Assembly (NCBI GenBank): GCA_016789265.1
Contig: JAEUQK010000020.1
Span: 1-64,000 of the forward strand
DNA: 64,000 nucleotides
Source: Blastocatellia bacterium
GTDB taxonomy: Bacteria; Acidobacteriota; Blastocatellia; Pyrinomonadales; Pyrinomonadaceae
Direction: 5' to 3'
Under the pieces are notes generated by a model. It saw only the letters and a program-made list of their open reading frames with translations. It did no database searches and was not told the origin of the DNA. The number at the start of each line of letters is the position of its first letter. Position 1 is the first letter of the stretch. This document shows positions 26,715-35,039 of this stretch, one piece after another. A program made the translations under genes and the position numbers.

Positions 26715-26913
26715 CTCGTGGACGGCCTGGTTTCCGGTCAGTTTTTTCGAGGCGCTTTACTTCAGCTTCGGGAATGACGTTTTCACGTCCGAACTTTTCA
26801 GCGTTTTTGATTACGCCTTCTTTGATCATTTGCCGAACTCTAGCGTCTGAAATCTTCAGTCTCTCGGCGGTTTGTTTCGTTGTAAGGAAGCCCTTCATAA
26901 CTGGAGAATCCAT
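26695..26913 (-). CDS. Helix-turn-helix regulator or excisionase
   Basis: A 72-residue protein with TTKQTAERLKISDARVRQMI followed by a basic tail (RKPGRPRAKY) that could contact the minor groove. It is divergent from the integrase gene, with the integrase promoter between them. Starts at 26937 and 26898 are also possible; none has a good ribosome binding site. It is the natural candidate to bind the CTTACG palindrome in the integrase promoter, which is inference. Confidence 0.7.
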   Translation of the reverse strand: MDSPVMKGFLTTKQTAERLKISDARVRQMIKEGVIKNAEKFGRENVIPEAEVKRLEKTDRKPGRPRAKYDLE

Positions 26914-26949
26914 AATACCAGAAAACCTTACGCACATGAAAGATTTGTA

Positions 26950-26978
26950 TTGACGTTATTCTTACGCTGTCGTAAGAT
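26950..26978 (+). promoter_or_regulatory. Integrase promoter with CTTACG palindromic operator
   Basis: TTGACG at 26950-26955 and TAAGAT at 26973-26978 are separated by exactly 17 bases. A perfect inverted repeat CTTACG-CTGT-CGTAAG at 26961-26976 covers the spacer and the -10 box, as an operator would. A further half-site CTTACG lies at 26927-26932. Confidence 0.7.
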
Positions 26979-27004
26979 ATTCATTATCGGAGAGAATAAA
27001 CAAT

Positions 27005-28177
27005 ATGGCCGGGCAAATAGTAAGAAGGGGCAAGGATACTTACACGGTTCGCATTTTTCTCGGACGCGATGCGGACGGAAAAAGGAAGTATTTCAACAAA
27101 ACGATTCACGGTAAGAAGAAGGACGCGGAAGCCTACCTGACGGCGAAGCTTCGTGAGAAGGATCTGGGACAATTTATCGAACCAGCTTCGATCCCGCTGA
27201 ATACGTTTCTTGATCGGTGGCTTGAAGATGTCGCCCGAATAAAGGTAAGACTGGCCACGTATGATGGTTACGAAGCAAAGTTAAAGGTTCACGTCCGAAA
27301 CTCGATCGGAAAGAAACGCCTTTGTGACCTTGAGGCGTACGATATTCAAAAGCTTTATAACGATATGATCAAGCGGGGACTATCGGCCAAAACCGTCAGG
27401 CACGTCCACAACGTTCTTAGTCCGGCGTTGAAGCAGGCGGTCAAGTGGAAGCTGATCAATCAGAATCCTTGCGAATTGTGCGAATTGCCGAAACTCGTTA
27501 AGAAGGAAATGAAATACTTTACACCTGCGGAAACGGCGATCTTTCTTGACTATGCGAAATCGGATCGATATTACACGACGTTTGTACTCGCGATTGAATG
27601 TGGAATGCGACCGGAAGAATATCTAGGGCTTCAATGGAAGGACATCGATTTTGAACATTCGAGGCTTTCAGTCCGGCGAGTATTGATAGCGTTGAAAGGC
27701 GGTGGCTTTGCATTTACGGAACCCAAGACGGCACAAAGCCGGAGAAGCATTCCGCTTTCGCAATCCGCGATTTTGGCACTGAAGTCTCATAGACGGACAC
27801 AGCTCGAAGCAAAGATGAAGATAATTGATGTTTATTCGGACGGCGATCTTGTATTTCCAACAGAGATCGGCACACCGACGCTTCGCGGGAATCTGGACCG
27901 AAGGCATTTCAAGAAGATCCTCAAATCTGCCAACGAAGCGATAACAGAGGCGAATAAAGAAAACGGATCGGATAATCCCTTGCTTCCAGTTATCCGCCTT
28001 TATGACCTTCGGCACACAATGGCAACATTGCTTCTTTCAAAAGGTGTTAATCCGAAGATCGTCTCAGAACGGCTTGGACACTCATCAATTGCCTTGACGC
28101 TGGACACCTATTCGCACGTCCTACCGACAATGCAAAAGGAAGCTACTGAACAGATTGAAAAATTGATGTTTGGGTGA
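27005..28177 (+). CDS. Tyrosine recombinase, integrase of island B
   Basis: A 390-residue phage-type integrase. The N-terminal 60 residues form an arm-binding AP2-like domain (VRIFLGRDADGKRKYF), followed by a SAM-like core-binding domain and a catalytic domain with Arg in CGMRPEE, YDLRHT, LGH and Tyr in LDTYSH. GGAGAG precedes the ATG. It lies about 430 bases from the tRNA-Met attachment site and reads toward it. A promoter with an operator is directly upstream. It should catalyse both integration and, with an excisionase, excision of island B. Confidence 0.93.
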   Translation: MAGQIVRRGKDTYTVRIFLGRDADGKRKYFNKTIHGKKKDAEAYLTAKLREKDLGQFIEPASIPLNTFLDRWLEDVARIKVRLATYDGYEAKLKVHVRNSIGKKRLCDLEAYDIQKLYNDMIKRGLSAKTVRHVHNVLSPALKQAVKWKLINQNPCELCELPKLVKKEMKYFTPAETAIFLDYAKSDRYYTTFVLAIECGMRPEEYLGLQWKDIDFEHSRLSVRRVLIALKGGGFAFTEPKTAQSRRSIPLSQSAILALKSHRRTQLEAKMKIIDVYSDGDLVFPTEIGTPTLRGNLDRRHFKKILKSANEAITEANKENGSDNPLLPVIRLYDLRHTMATLLLSKGVNPKIVSERLGHSSIALTLDTYSHVLPTMQKEATEQIEKLMFG

Positions 28178-28206
28178 CATAATTTTCGACACCCGTCGAA
28201 GAGGCT

Positions 28207-28527
28207 ATGCTGATAGTAATAATCGCAACCATAGTATTCGCGATTCTCGCGCAAAATGCTGTTACCTCCTTCCAGCTCCCAAAATGGATAATAACTCTTG
28301 TACTGTTCGTAATAGGGATAGGCTTATACATACTCAGTTCCAACCTCAACTTCAATTTCATAAACAACCGTGCTCCCCAATTTATCGATCCTCAGACGGG
28401 TAGGATTGACACCCGGGCGCGCTCAGTCGTTCCTAGGTGGGTAAGTCACCTAACAAGCATTAGTTTCGCCGCTGTTCTCTCAGCGTTCATTCCTTGGATA
28501 ATTGGCTTCTTCCGGTGGCTTTTTTGA
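28207..28527 (+). CDS. Small membrane protein at island B end
   Basis: A 106-residue protein with two adjacent N-terminal membrane segments (about 2-18 and 27-45) and a third at 80-105, separated by a hydrophilic loop. GAAGAGG precedes the ATG by 2 to 6 bases. It sits between the integrase and the attachment site, 29 bases after the integrase, so it is probably transcribed with it. The position is typical of last-acquired cargo. No family is recognised. Confidence 0.55.
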   Translation: MLIVIIATIVFAILAQNAVTSFQLPKWIITLVLFVIGIGLYILSSNLNFNFINNRAPQFIDPQTGRIDTRARSVVPRWVSHLTSISFAAVLSAFIPWIIGFFRWLF

Positions 28528-28567
28528 AAGGAATCTAATGGCTCGCACACTATAGGCACACAAGACT

Positions 28568-28603
28568 GAAAAAGGGCGTCCTCAATTCTTAGCGAGACGC
28601 CCA
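28568..28603 (-). terminator. Terminator of tRNA-Met
   Basis: On the minus strand GGGCGTCTCGC...GACGCCC forms a stem with a 14- to 15-base loop, followed by TTTTT. It lies just after the tRNA 3' end and is inside the island, so the island supplies the terminator. Confidence 0.75.
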
Positions 28604-28607
28604 TATT

Positions 28608-28657
28608 TATTGGTGGCGGGGGGGAGGATCGAACTCCCGACCTTGGGGTTATGAATC
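28608..28657. repeat. Right attachment site within tRNA-Met
   Basis: The second copy of the 50-bp perfect repeat, identical to 7307-7356. It covers the 3' half of the tRNA gene from CCA to the anticodon loop. Confidence 0.92.
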
Positions 28658-28687
28658 CCACGCTCTAACCATCTGAGCTACCCAGCC
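28611..28687 (-). tRNA. tRNA-Met (CAT), elongator type
   Basis: A 77-base tRNA with encoded CCA. The D-arm (GCTC...GAGC), anticodon loop TTCATAA, T-arm (GGGAG TTCGATC CTCCC) and acceptor stem are all present. Acceptor GGCTGGG pairs with CCCCGCC except at position 4-69 (T opposite C). GGG before the loop and TTCATAA fit elongator Met; a tRNA-Ile with modified CAT cannot be excluded by sequence alone. It is the integration target of both islands. Confidence 0.88.
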
Positions 28688-28698
28688 ACGAACCTAAG

Positions 28699-28726
28699 AT
28701 TATAGTTCGGGAAGCACAAAAATCAA
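28699..28726 (-). promoter_or_regulatory. Promoter of tRNA-Met
   Basis: On the minus strand TTGATT at 28726-28721 and a consensus TATAAT at 28704-28699 are separated by 16 bases, ending 11 bases before the tRNA. Confidence 0.75.
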
Positions 28727-28749
28727 GTTAATCCTCAAAAATGCCTGCT

Positions 28750-28779
28750 TTGAAAGGGTTTGGGCTTAGCTGATATGAT
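28750..28779 (+). promoter_or_regulatory. Promoter of the antiporter gene
   Basis: TTGAAA at 28750-28755 and TATGAT at 28774-28779 with an 18-base spacer lie 30 bases before the start codon. It is divergent from the tRNA promoter. Confidence 0.6.
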
Positions 28780-28809
28780 TACGAGAACATCTCAATCTCA
28801 AGGAGTTTT

Positions 28810-30051
28810 ATGCCAACGGTCCTCGCTGCCACTGTTGAACACGCAGCCGTTTTGCTAACGCTTTTTCTTATCATCGCCGCCGCTAAGTTAATGGCTGAGA
28901 TCTTCGAGCGTCTGCGGCAGCCTGCCGTCGTTGGTGAGATACTCGCGGGCGTGATCATTGGCCCGAGCGTTCTTGGATGGGTCCAACCGTCGGAATTGAT
29001 CGGGATCGTAGCGGAGATCGGCGTTATTTTCCTTCTGTTCACCGTTGGGCTTGAGACAAAGCCTCAGGATATTTTCCGTGTTGGCAGAAAGGCTGTTCTG
29101 GTGGGCACAATCGGAGTGATCGTACCCTTCATTGCCGGTTACGCGATCGCGATGGCGTGGGATGGTTCGTTTGTTGAGGCGATGTTCATCGGCGCGGCTT
29201 TAGTCGCAACGAGCGTCGGTATCACGGCGCGAGTTCTCGGTTCGATGGGTCTTCTTGACAAAGAGACGTCCCGGATCATTCTCGGTGCGGCAGTGATCGA
29301 CGACATTCTTGGGTTGATAATCCTTTCCGTTGTGTCCGGGATCGGGAACGGCGGACTGACGGCAACCGGAATATTAAAAACCGCCGGTTTGGCCATCGCG
29401 TTCACGGCGGTTGTCGCTCTTCTCGGGTCTAAGATCATGACCTGGCTCGGACCAAAGATAAAGGGCCTTCGCGTTGCAAAACCATTCTTCAACATCGGTT
29501 TGGTTCTTTGTTTTGGGCTTTCGCTGATGTCGCTCTATTTCGGGGTGGCCGCGATCATCGGGGCATTTCTCGCCGGGATGGCCTTAGCAGAAGCTACCGA
29601 AGACGAACCGGCGACACATAAGTTGACGGCGGGCGTGACCGAATTTCTTGTGCCCTTCTTTCTGGTAAACATCGGCATGCAGCTAGATCTATACGTGTTC
29701 AAGGACGCTTCCGTCGTTGTTCTTGCAGTCGTAATCACGATCGCGGCTGTCATTACCAAGTTTGTCGGCGGCGGCCTCGGTGCGTGGGGAATGACCCGGC
29801 GTGAGATGGCGCAGATCGGTGTTGGGATGATACCCCGTGGCGAGGTCGGAATTGTTGTAGCCCAGATAGGTCTCGGCATGGCCGCGATCACAGAAAGATT
29901 CTTCGCCTCGGTCCTTTTCATGGCGGTTGCTACTACTATCATCGCGCCTCCGCTGATAAAACGCTTCTACTCAGAAGACAAAGACCAGGACGGCAAAGAA
30001 GACGTGATCGTAGAAACCGATGTTTCGGAAGAATTTACTCGAATTGGATAA
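28810..30051 (+). CDS. CPA2-family cation:proton antiporter (Kef/NapA-like)
   Basis: An inner-membrane monovalent cation/H+ antiporter, 413 residues with about 12 hydrophobic segments. VGEILAGVIIGPSVLG near residue 40 and the A-A-V-I-D-D-I-L-G-L motif near 163, with the two aspartates that bind the ion, are typical of the family. It lacks the TrkA-N nucleotide-binding domain found in Kef channels. AAGGAG precedes the ATG. It is the first chromosomal gene to the right of the islands. Confidence 0.9.
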   Translation: MPTVLAATVEHAAVLLTLFLIIAAAKLMAEIFERLRQPAVVGEILAGVIIGPSVLGWVQPSELIGIVAEIGVIFLLFTVGLETKPQDIFRVGRKAVLVGTIGVIVPFIAGYAIAMAWDGSFVEAMFIGAALVATSVGITARVLGSMGLLDKETSRIILGAAVIDDILGLIILSVVSGIGNGGLTATGILKTAGLAIAFTAVVALLGSKIMTWLGPKIKGLRVAKPFFNIGLVLCFGLSLMSLYFGVAAIIGAFLAGMALAEATEDEPATHKLTAGVTEFLVPFFLVNIGMQLDLYVFKDASVVVLAVVITIAAVITKFVGGGLGAWGMTRREMAQIGVGMIPRGEVGIVVAQIGLGMAAITERFFASVLFMAVATTIIAPPLIKRFYSEDKDQDGKEDVIVETDVSEEFTRIG

Positions 30052-30075
30052 GGGATGCGATAGAATAATTTTATC

Positions 30076-31020
30076 GTGATCAGCACATTAAGACTGACTA
30101 TCGGCATGGCCGCGCTAATTTCGATCGCGGTGTTAGGCGGCGTTTCCCTAGCTCAAAGAGCGGTCCAGTTTCGAACCGTCACAATAATCTCCGAAACTAG
30201 CGCTTCTGTCTGGATCGACGGAGTACGTTACGGCACAACAGATGAAAGCGGCCGGCTCACAATAAGAAGTGTTTCACCCGGACGCCATGCGGTTCGTGTT
30301 CGTGCGGACGGATTCGCTGAGGTGACCAAACCGCTCCTTCCTGCTCAAAAAGGCGATTTTCCCGTCAAGCTTTCGAAGACGACCAACGCTGCCGAACTTG
30401 CCTTTCAGGAAGGCGAGCGCCAATCGGTGATTGATCGCCAGAAGGCAGAAGAAGCATATCGGAAAGCCATTAGATCGGATCCAAGATCAGTGGCCGCGTA
30501 CGTCGGACTTGCTCGGGTACTTTCCGAAGGCGGTGATTTCGAGGGAGCCCTAAAAGCGGTCGCCGAACTCAAAAAGGTCAGTCCGACAAATGCCGAAGCG
30601 TTCGTCATCGAAGGCCGCATTTACAAAGATATCGACGACGAAAATAGGTCAATTGCGGCGTTCAAGCGCGCTATCGCTCTTGGCAAGGGCTTTCAGCCGG
30701 AGGCATATACGGGACTCGGTCTGCTTTTCAAGGAGAACGCCGAAGGTCTTGGAGGGGATGCGAGCGATCCGGCAACGGCCGCAGCTTATAATGAATCCAT
30801 CAAGAACTTTTCGATAGCCGTAAGACAGCTTTCGGGGGCACCTGATGCGATCGTCGTTTTTCAGCTGCTCGGACTGATACAGGAACGGCAAGGAAAACTG
30901 AAAGAAGCGATCGCGACCTATGAAGATTTTTTGAAGGTATTTCCGGACGTCAGCGAGGCCGAGGCCGTTCGCTCGTTCATTGTCCAGATCAAGAAACAAT
31001 TAGCGGAGCAAGGCCAATAG
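30076..31020 (+). CDS. Secreted PEGA and TPR repeat protein
   Basis: A 314-residue protein with a signal peptide (hydrophobic 9-27, ending SLAQ), a PEGA domain at about 35-95 (ASVWIDGVRYGTTDESGRL, then PGRHAVRVRADGF), and tetratricopeptide repeats from about 115 to the end. Such proteins are envelope scaffolds in acidobacteria. The start is GTG at 30076, 24 bases after the antiporter gene. Partners are unknown. Confidence 0.8.
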   Translation: MISTLRLTIGMAALISIAVLGGVSLAQRAVQFRTVTIISETSASVWIDGVRYGTTDESGRLTIRSVSPGRHAVRVRADGFAEVTKPLLPAQKGDFPVKLSKTTNAAELAFQEGERQSVIDRQKAEEAYRKAIRSDPRSVAAYVGLARVLSEGGDFEGALKAVAELKKVSPTNAEAFVIEGRIYKDIDDENRSIAAFKRAIALGKGFQPEAYTGLGLLFKENAEGLGGDASDPATAAAYNESIKNFSIAVRQLSGAPDAIVVFQLLGLIQERQGKLKEAIATYEDFLKVFPDVSEAEAVRSFIVQIKKQLAEQGQ

Positions 31021-31162
31021 ACTGGCATTTGATGTTAGAATCGTATCTGTCCACGCTCGAATCATTCCAACCCAACTCCGCGGCTTAGGCATCAACCTTA
31101 TCGGCCGGAGAGCCGACTATTTTCGTCATGATAAATGACTTGCGAATCAATGGAGGGAAATT

Positions 31163-32767
31163 ATGAGATCTCGTTTTACATTTAGTTTTTTGCCGATACT
31201 TATGCTTGCAATGGCCGCAGTTGCCCAGACATCCTGGCTCGACCGGCCGCTGAACAATTGGAACAACGGTAACGGCGTCGTGCCAAATGCACCGCGTGTT
31301 CTGGTGCCGATAGACGAACGCTGTCGCGCGACCATACGCACGCCCGAAAGCATTGTTGACCGCGCGGTCACACGTGCCGGTTGGTCGCTTTTTGGACCGA
31401 GCCAGACGTACGGAGCGACCACAGTAGTTATGGCGATGGTAAGCGTCGATGGAATGTGCCGGCCAAATCAGTACAACGGGTTCGTTTTCGTCCGCGACCG
31501 ATTCGCCGGAACACTCTCACCTGAACTCTCGACTGCACGTGGAGACAGTTCGCTCGGGGATATCAGGTTGTTCAACTCAACCGAATTCAGCGCGGAATTT
31601 GCCCGCTACACCTCTCGCGATGCCCTATGCTGTCCGTCACAGACAAGCACGGTAAAGTATTCGATCACACAAGGTGCCCGGCCATTTGTAAAAGCGGACG
31701 ACGTGGACACCGCTGCTAATTGCCGCGACTCGGGCGGCGGCGTCGAAACACAGGACAACGTCGTTTCGGGAACCGTTACATACCGCCAGCGTTCGGCCCT
31801 CCCGGCAAATGCGATGCTTTACGTAAAGATCGTCGACGTGTCCCGGCAAGATACATCGGCGATCACCGTCGCGGAGCAGCGTGTCGATCTAAACGGAAAA
31901 CAGGTGCCGTTCGATTTTGACCTGGTATACGACCGCAACAAGATACAGGAACGAAATCGCTACGCGGTTCAGGCGGAGATCCGCGATGGAAACCGCTTGC
32001 TGTTCATCACTGATACGAGTTATCCAGTAATAACGCAAGGCAATCCGCGTACTGTAGAGATCACGGTCGTGCTCGTTGGCGGAGGAGGAGGGGTCCCGAG
32101 GCAGAACGTAATTCGCGGAACGGTGACTTATCGCCAGCGGATCGCGCTGACCGCGAACGCGGAAGTAACCGTTCGACTTGTTGATTCGGCAACGCCAAAC
32201 GGTACTCCCGTTGCCGAAACCAAATTCTCGACGGGCAACAAACAGGTTCCATTCACGTTTGAACTGCCTTATGAGTTTCGTGATATAAACCGGCAAAGAA
32301 ATTACGAACTGCAGGCGGAGATCAGAAGCGGCGGGCGGTTGCGTTTCAGGACGGAGACAGGCGTTCCAGTAACACTTCGCGCCGGACAGAGCGACAACGT
32401 TGAGATAATCGTCGTTCCTGCAAATGAGGGCCCGGAACCTATCACAGGCAGGACGATCTCATTATCGAAGTTCGGAACCGGCACGCTGAAGATCGGCGAC
32501 CGCCCGTCGGATTTTCTTATCCGCGGCTCGGTTTCCGTAGATACTAATGGCAATGCCACCGTCACGCTGTCTCGCATCGACGGCTCGACAACGTTCACGG
32601 GCAAGCTGACTTATTTTGACGAAACGACCCTTCGGATCATGGTAGAGAACTCAGGTGAAGCGGACGCAAGCGGCGAAATTCAGATCAGCTACAGCGGCCG
32701 CAATCTGCGCAGCATTTCGGCAACAAATCTTGTCCTTGACGGACAAACTGTGACGCTGCGGTTCTAA
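31163..32767 (+). CDS. Secreted protein with two YbaY-like domains
   Basis: A 534-residue exported protein with a signal peptide (1-21, ending AVAQ). The next 170 residues are an unrecognised domain with conserved cysteines. Two copies of a YbaY-type domain follow, each beginning with GTVTYRQR (near 210 and 313) and separated by a Gly-rich linker. A beta-rich C-terminal domain closes it. YbaY proteins are lipoproteins with small beta-barrel domains; here there is no lipobox. TGGAGGG precedes the ATG at 31163. Function unknown, probably periplasmic or outer surface. Confidence 0.7.
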   Translation: MRSRFTFSFLPILMLAMAAVAQTSWLDRPLNNWNNGNGVVPNAPRVLVPIDERCRATIRTPESIVDRAVTRAGWSLFGPSQTYGATTVVMAMVSVDGMCRPNQYNGFVFVRDRFAGTLSPELSTARGDSSLGDIRLFNSTEFSAEFARYTSRDALCCPSQTSTVKYSITQGARPFVKADDVDTAANCRDSGGGVETQDNVVSGTVTYRQRSALPANAMLYVKIVDVSRQDTSAITVAEQRVDLNGKQVPFDFDLVYDRNKIQERNRYAVQAEIRDGNRLLFITDTSYPVITQGNPRTVEITVVLVGGGGGVPRQNVIRGTVTYRQRIALTANAEVTVRLVDSATPNGTPVAETKFSTGNKQVPFTFELPYEFRDINRQRNYELQAEIRSGGRLRFRTETGVPVTLRAGQSDNVEIIVVPANEGPEPITGRTISLSKFGTGTLKIGDRPSDFLIRGSVSVDTNGNATVTLSRIDGSTTFTGKLTYFDETTLRIMVENSGEADASGEIQISYSGRNLRSISATNLVLDGQTVTLRF

Positions 32768-32784
32768 TTGGGAATAGACCTCAG

Positions 32785-32824
32785 TGCCGGATCGAGAGCC
32801 AGAAGGCTTTCGGTCCGGCATTCT
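32785..32824. terminator. Bidirectional hairpin between convergent genes
   Basis: A two-part stem, TGCCGGA/TCCGGCA outside and CGAGAGCC/GGCTTTCG inside, with an AGAA loop. It is followed by only two T bases on the plus strand, so its termination strength is uncertain. Confidence 0.5.
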
Positions 32825-32922
32825 AATCCGACCGTCCTGCGAGGGCCAATCCGTTGAGTTCTTGCACCACTGAACGGACCCACCTAACTGGATCCATGTG
32901 TTCTCTAGATCGATCCTTCCGT

Positions 32923-33858
32923 TTAGTTTTTTCGGCGGGCGATCACCCCTGAGTCAACGGTTTTTCCGGTTCGCGAGATAGTCTGAAAGTACATTTGGTC
33001 GTTAATAAACTCCACTAGCATGAACGCCATGTCGGTATCGAAATATGCAGCCGTAAGCGGTGAGTTCTTTTTAACATCACCTTTTCGGAGCTGCCCTCCC
33101 GAACCTGTCACAAAATAGGTGATACCGTCCTGCGGTTTGATGCGTTCGTAAAAATGGTCGTGTCCAGTGAAAACGACACTCACTCCATACTTCACAAACA
33201 AGGGGTGAAGCGCTTCACGCATCGTCCGGTCCGACCCATGAAATTTACCCGAAGAAAATGGCGGGTGATGGAAATAGGCGACCTTCCATTTATTAGTATC
33301 GGCAGCGAGCGTTGATCTGAGCCAATCGAGCTGGCGCTTATCCATATATGTACTATTCAGGGCGTAAAAGGATATGCCGTTCTTTTCGAACTCGTAATAC
33401 TCCTTACCTTTCATATTAAAGAACTCATAGTATCTCTGGTTAGAGTTGTCGTGATTTCCGAGCGTAGCGTAAAACCTCACGCCTTTGTCGATCAAAGGTC
33501 GGTAGGCAAGCTCGAACTTGATCTTCATATCGGCCGCCTTATCGGCCCCGTAGATGTTGTCGCCGACGGTCAGTGCTGTCTCAAATGGAAAGGCGATCTG
33601 ATATGTATTTATCATTCGCCCGGTGTCATATTGACCCGACTTTCCGCTCCCCATATCTCCGATGACAAGCAGCTTCATGCTTCCTTTGTCCGACGGAAGG
33701 ACAACCGGCGACGGAAGCGTTATTCGCAGACTGCTTGCCGGATCGACACTTATCTGGGTCGTTGTATTTTGTTTCTGCTGTGACTGGGCATAGATGCCCC
33801 ATGTGGCAACCGCAAAGGTAACGGTCAGAAATAATATGATTCGATTCCAGTATCTCAT
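32923..33858 (-). CDS. Secreted metallophosphoesterase
   Basis: A 311-residue calcineurin-like phosphoesterase, similar to purple acid phosphatases. The metal-binding motifs are all present: GDMGSG near 66, GDNIYG near 99, GNHDN near 133, HHPP near 192 and GHDHFYE near 230. A signal peptide or anchor occupies residues 7-25. It is convergent with the YbaY-like gene. The likely substrate is a phosphomonoester in the periplasm. AAGGGGG precedes the start. Confidence 0.87.
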   Translation of the reverse strand: MRYWNRIILFLTVTFAVATWGIYAQSQQKQNTTTQISVDPASSLRITLPSPVVLPSDKGSMKLLVIGDMGSGKSGQYDTGRMINTYQIAFPFETALTVGDNIYGADKAADMKIKFELAYRPLIDKGVRFYATLGNHDNSNQRYYEFFNMKGKEYYEFEKNGISFYALNSTYMDKRQLDWLRSTLAADTNKWKVAYFHHPPFSSGKFHGSDRTMREALHPLFVKYGVSVVFTGHDHFYERIKPQDGITYFVTGSGGQLRKGDVKKNSPLTAAYFDTDMAFMLVEFINDQMYFQTISRTGKTVDSGVIARRKN

Positions 33859-33885
33859 TTGCTTTTCCCCCTTTATTGATCAGAT

Positions 33886-34449
33886 CTACCGCAACGCATT
33901 TGGAAGATAGTCAATGATCATTCTATTTCCCACATCCATCAGCAGGAGCGTGTTGCCTGCAAATCTATACCTGAGTTCCTTTGGAAGTTGCGGAAGCGCG
34001 ATCAGAAGTGACGGCGGCATTTCGAGAACCTCTTTGGATTCGGGATATTCAATGTTCACTGCTATCGGGACATCGCCGCCCGCGCTCGCGGCTTTTGTCC
34101 GGAGATCGGTTTTGTCAGCGAGCTTAAGCTCACGTGAGATGATCGAACGGATAACAGACGCCGATTCGGGCGTAAAGATCGTGCCCTGGGGAATGCCCTT
34201 ACGCAGTAACTGCATTCGCTTCAGCAGAGCGGTCTGATGCGCTTCGATCTGTTCCGGAGTCGCTTTCGCGGTCAGTTTCGGAAGCCCGTTCTCTACCTCA
34301 TTTCGCATTTTCACGTATGCTTTCGAGGCATTTTCGAGGCCCTTCAGTTGATCTTTTTCAACTGATGAAAGTGAACCTTGAGCGGACACAACTATTGAGA
34401 AGACAAGTATCATTAGGCCAGTCGTGTAGGATTTCTTTACATATTTCAT
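33886..34449 (-). CDS. Secreted hypothetical protein, 187 aa
   Basis: An unrecognised exported protein with a signal peptide (MKYVKKSYTT, ending VSAQ) and then a mostly helical domain. The ATG at 34449 has a strong GGAGGG site; the longer reading to 34512 is not needed. It lies 27 bases upstream of the phosphoesterase gene on the same strand, so the two are probably one operon. Confidence 0.65.
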   Translation of the reverse strand: MKYVKKSYTTGLMILVFSIVVSAQGSLSSVEKDQLKGLENASKAYVKMRNEVENGLPKLTAKATPEQIEAHQTALLKRMQLLRKGIPQGTIFTPESASVIRSIISRELKLADKTDLRTKAASAGGDVPIAVNIEYPESKEVLEMPPSLLIALPQLPKELRYRFAGNTLLLMDVGNRMIIDYLPNALR

Positions 34450-34566
34450 GGAAATTCCCTCCAATAACTGAACTAATCGCAATGACCGTGCCAAGATCTC
34501 CGTCCGTCGCATCGCCTAAAACTGAAATCCCTTGCTTTCTTTAGCTATCTAAAAGAAAATAGAGAA

Positions 34567-35034
34567 ATGGCTGAGAGCGAAGCAGTAAGCAAGGCGCGCA
34601 TGCGTTGCCGCGAAATAATGACTTCGAGCGTGCGGACGGCGTCACCGGACACACCCCTAATGGAAGTCGCAGCCTTGATGCGCGACGGCGATATGGGTTC
34701 GGTCCCGGTGGTTAATGGCGGCAAACTCGTCGGCATCGTCACGGACCGCGATATCGTTGTCCGCGCTGTTGCGGCGGGTAAGAACGCGTCAACTCCTATC
34801 GGGGAGGCAATGACGTCCGAGATCTTCTCTGTTAAGCCGGACGATTTTGTCTTTGAAGCTATCCGCATAATGGGTGATAAGCAAGTCCGCCGTGTTCCGG
34901 TCGTGACCGAATCGGGTGAACTTGCCGGCATCATCGCGATGGCGGACGTCGCTCTCGAAATGGAAGACGAAAGGGAGATCGCCGAAACGCTCGAGGAGAT
35001 CTCAAGCGGAGCCGGATTCTGGGGTAAGAAATAA
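34567..35034 (+). CDS. Tandem CBS domain protein
   Basis: A 155-residue protein of two CBS domains (about 15-70 and 80-135) and little else. The second domain has VRRVPVVTESGELAGII, a typical nucleotide-contact segment. Such proteins sense adenosine nucleotides. It is followed by hsp20 after 5 bases and then lon, suggesting a stress-response operon. The divergent upstream region is short, about 115 bases. Confidence 0.87.
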   Translation: MAESEAVSKARMRCREIMTSSVRTASPDTPLMEVAALMRDGDMGSVPVVNGGKLVGIVTDRDIVVRAVAAGKNASTPIGEAMTSEIFSVKPDDFVFEAIRIMGDKQVRRVPVVTESGELAGIIAMADVALEMEDEREIAETLEEISSGAGFWGKK

Positions 35035-35039
35035 CAGCA

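Larger units (their letters stand above)
7307..28657. mobile_element. Integrative island B, complete, in tRNA-Met
   Basis: About 21.3 kb bounded by perfect 50-bp direct repeats (7307-7356 and 28608-28657), the right one inside the intact tRNA-Met. It carries its own integrase at the tRNA end, an excisionase-like gene, a RepA-like ATPase, a Toprim primase-like gene and defence-type cargo (PLD-helicase plus methyltransferase, uracil glycosylase, DUF4268 protein, SDH_sah protease). Many genes are visibly more A+T-rich than the flanking chromosome. No phage structural or conjugation genes are seen, so it resembles a mobilisable or satellite-like island. Confidence 0.88.
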
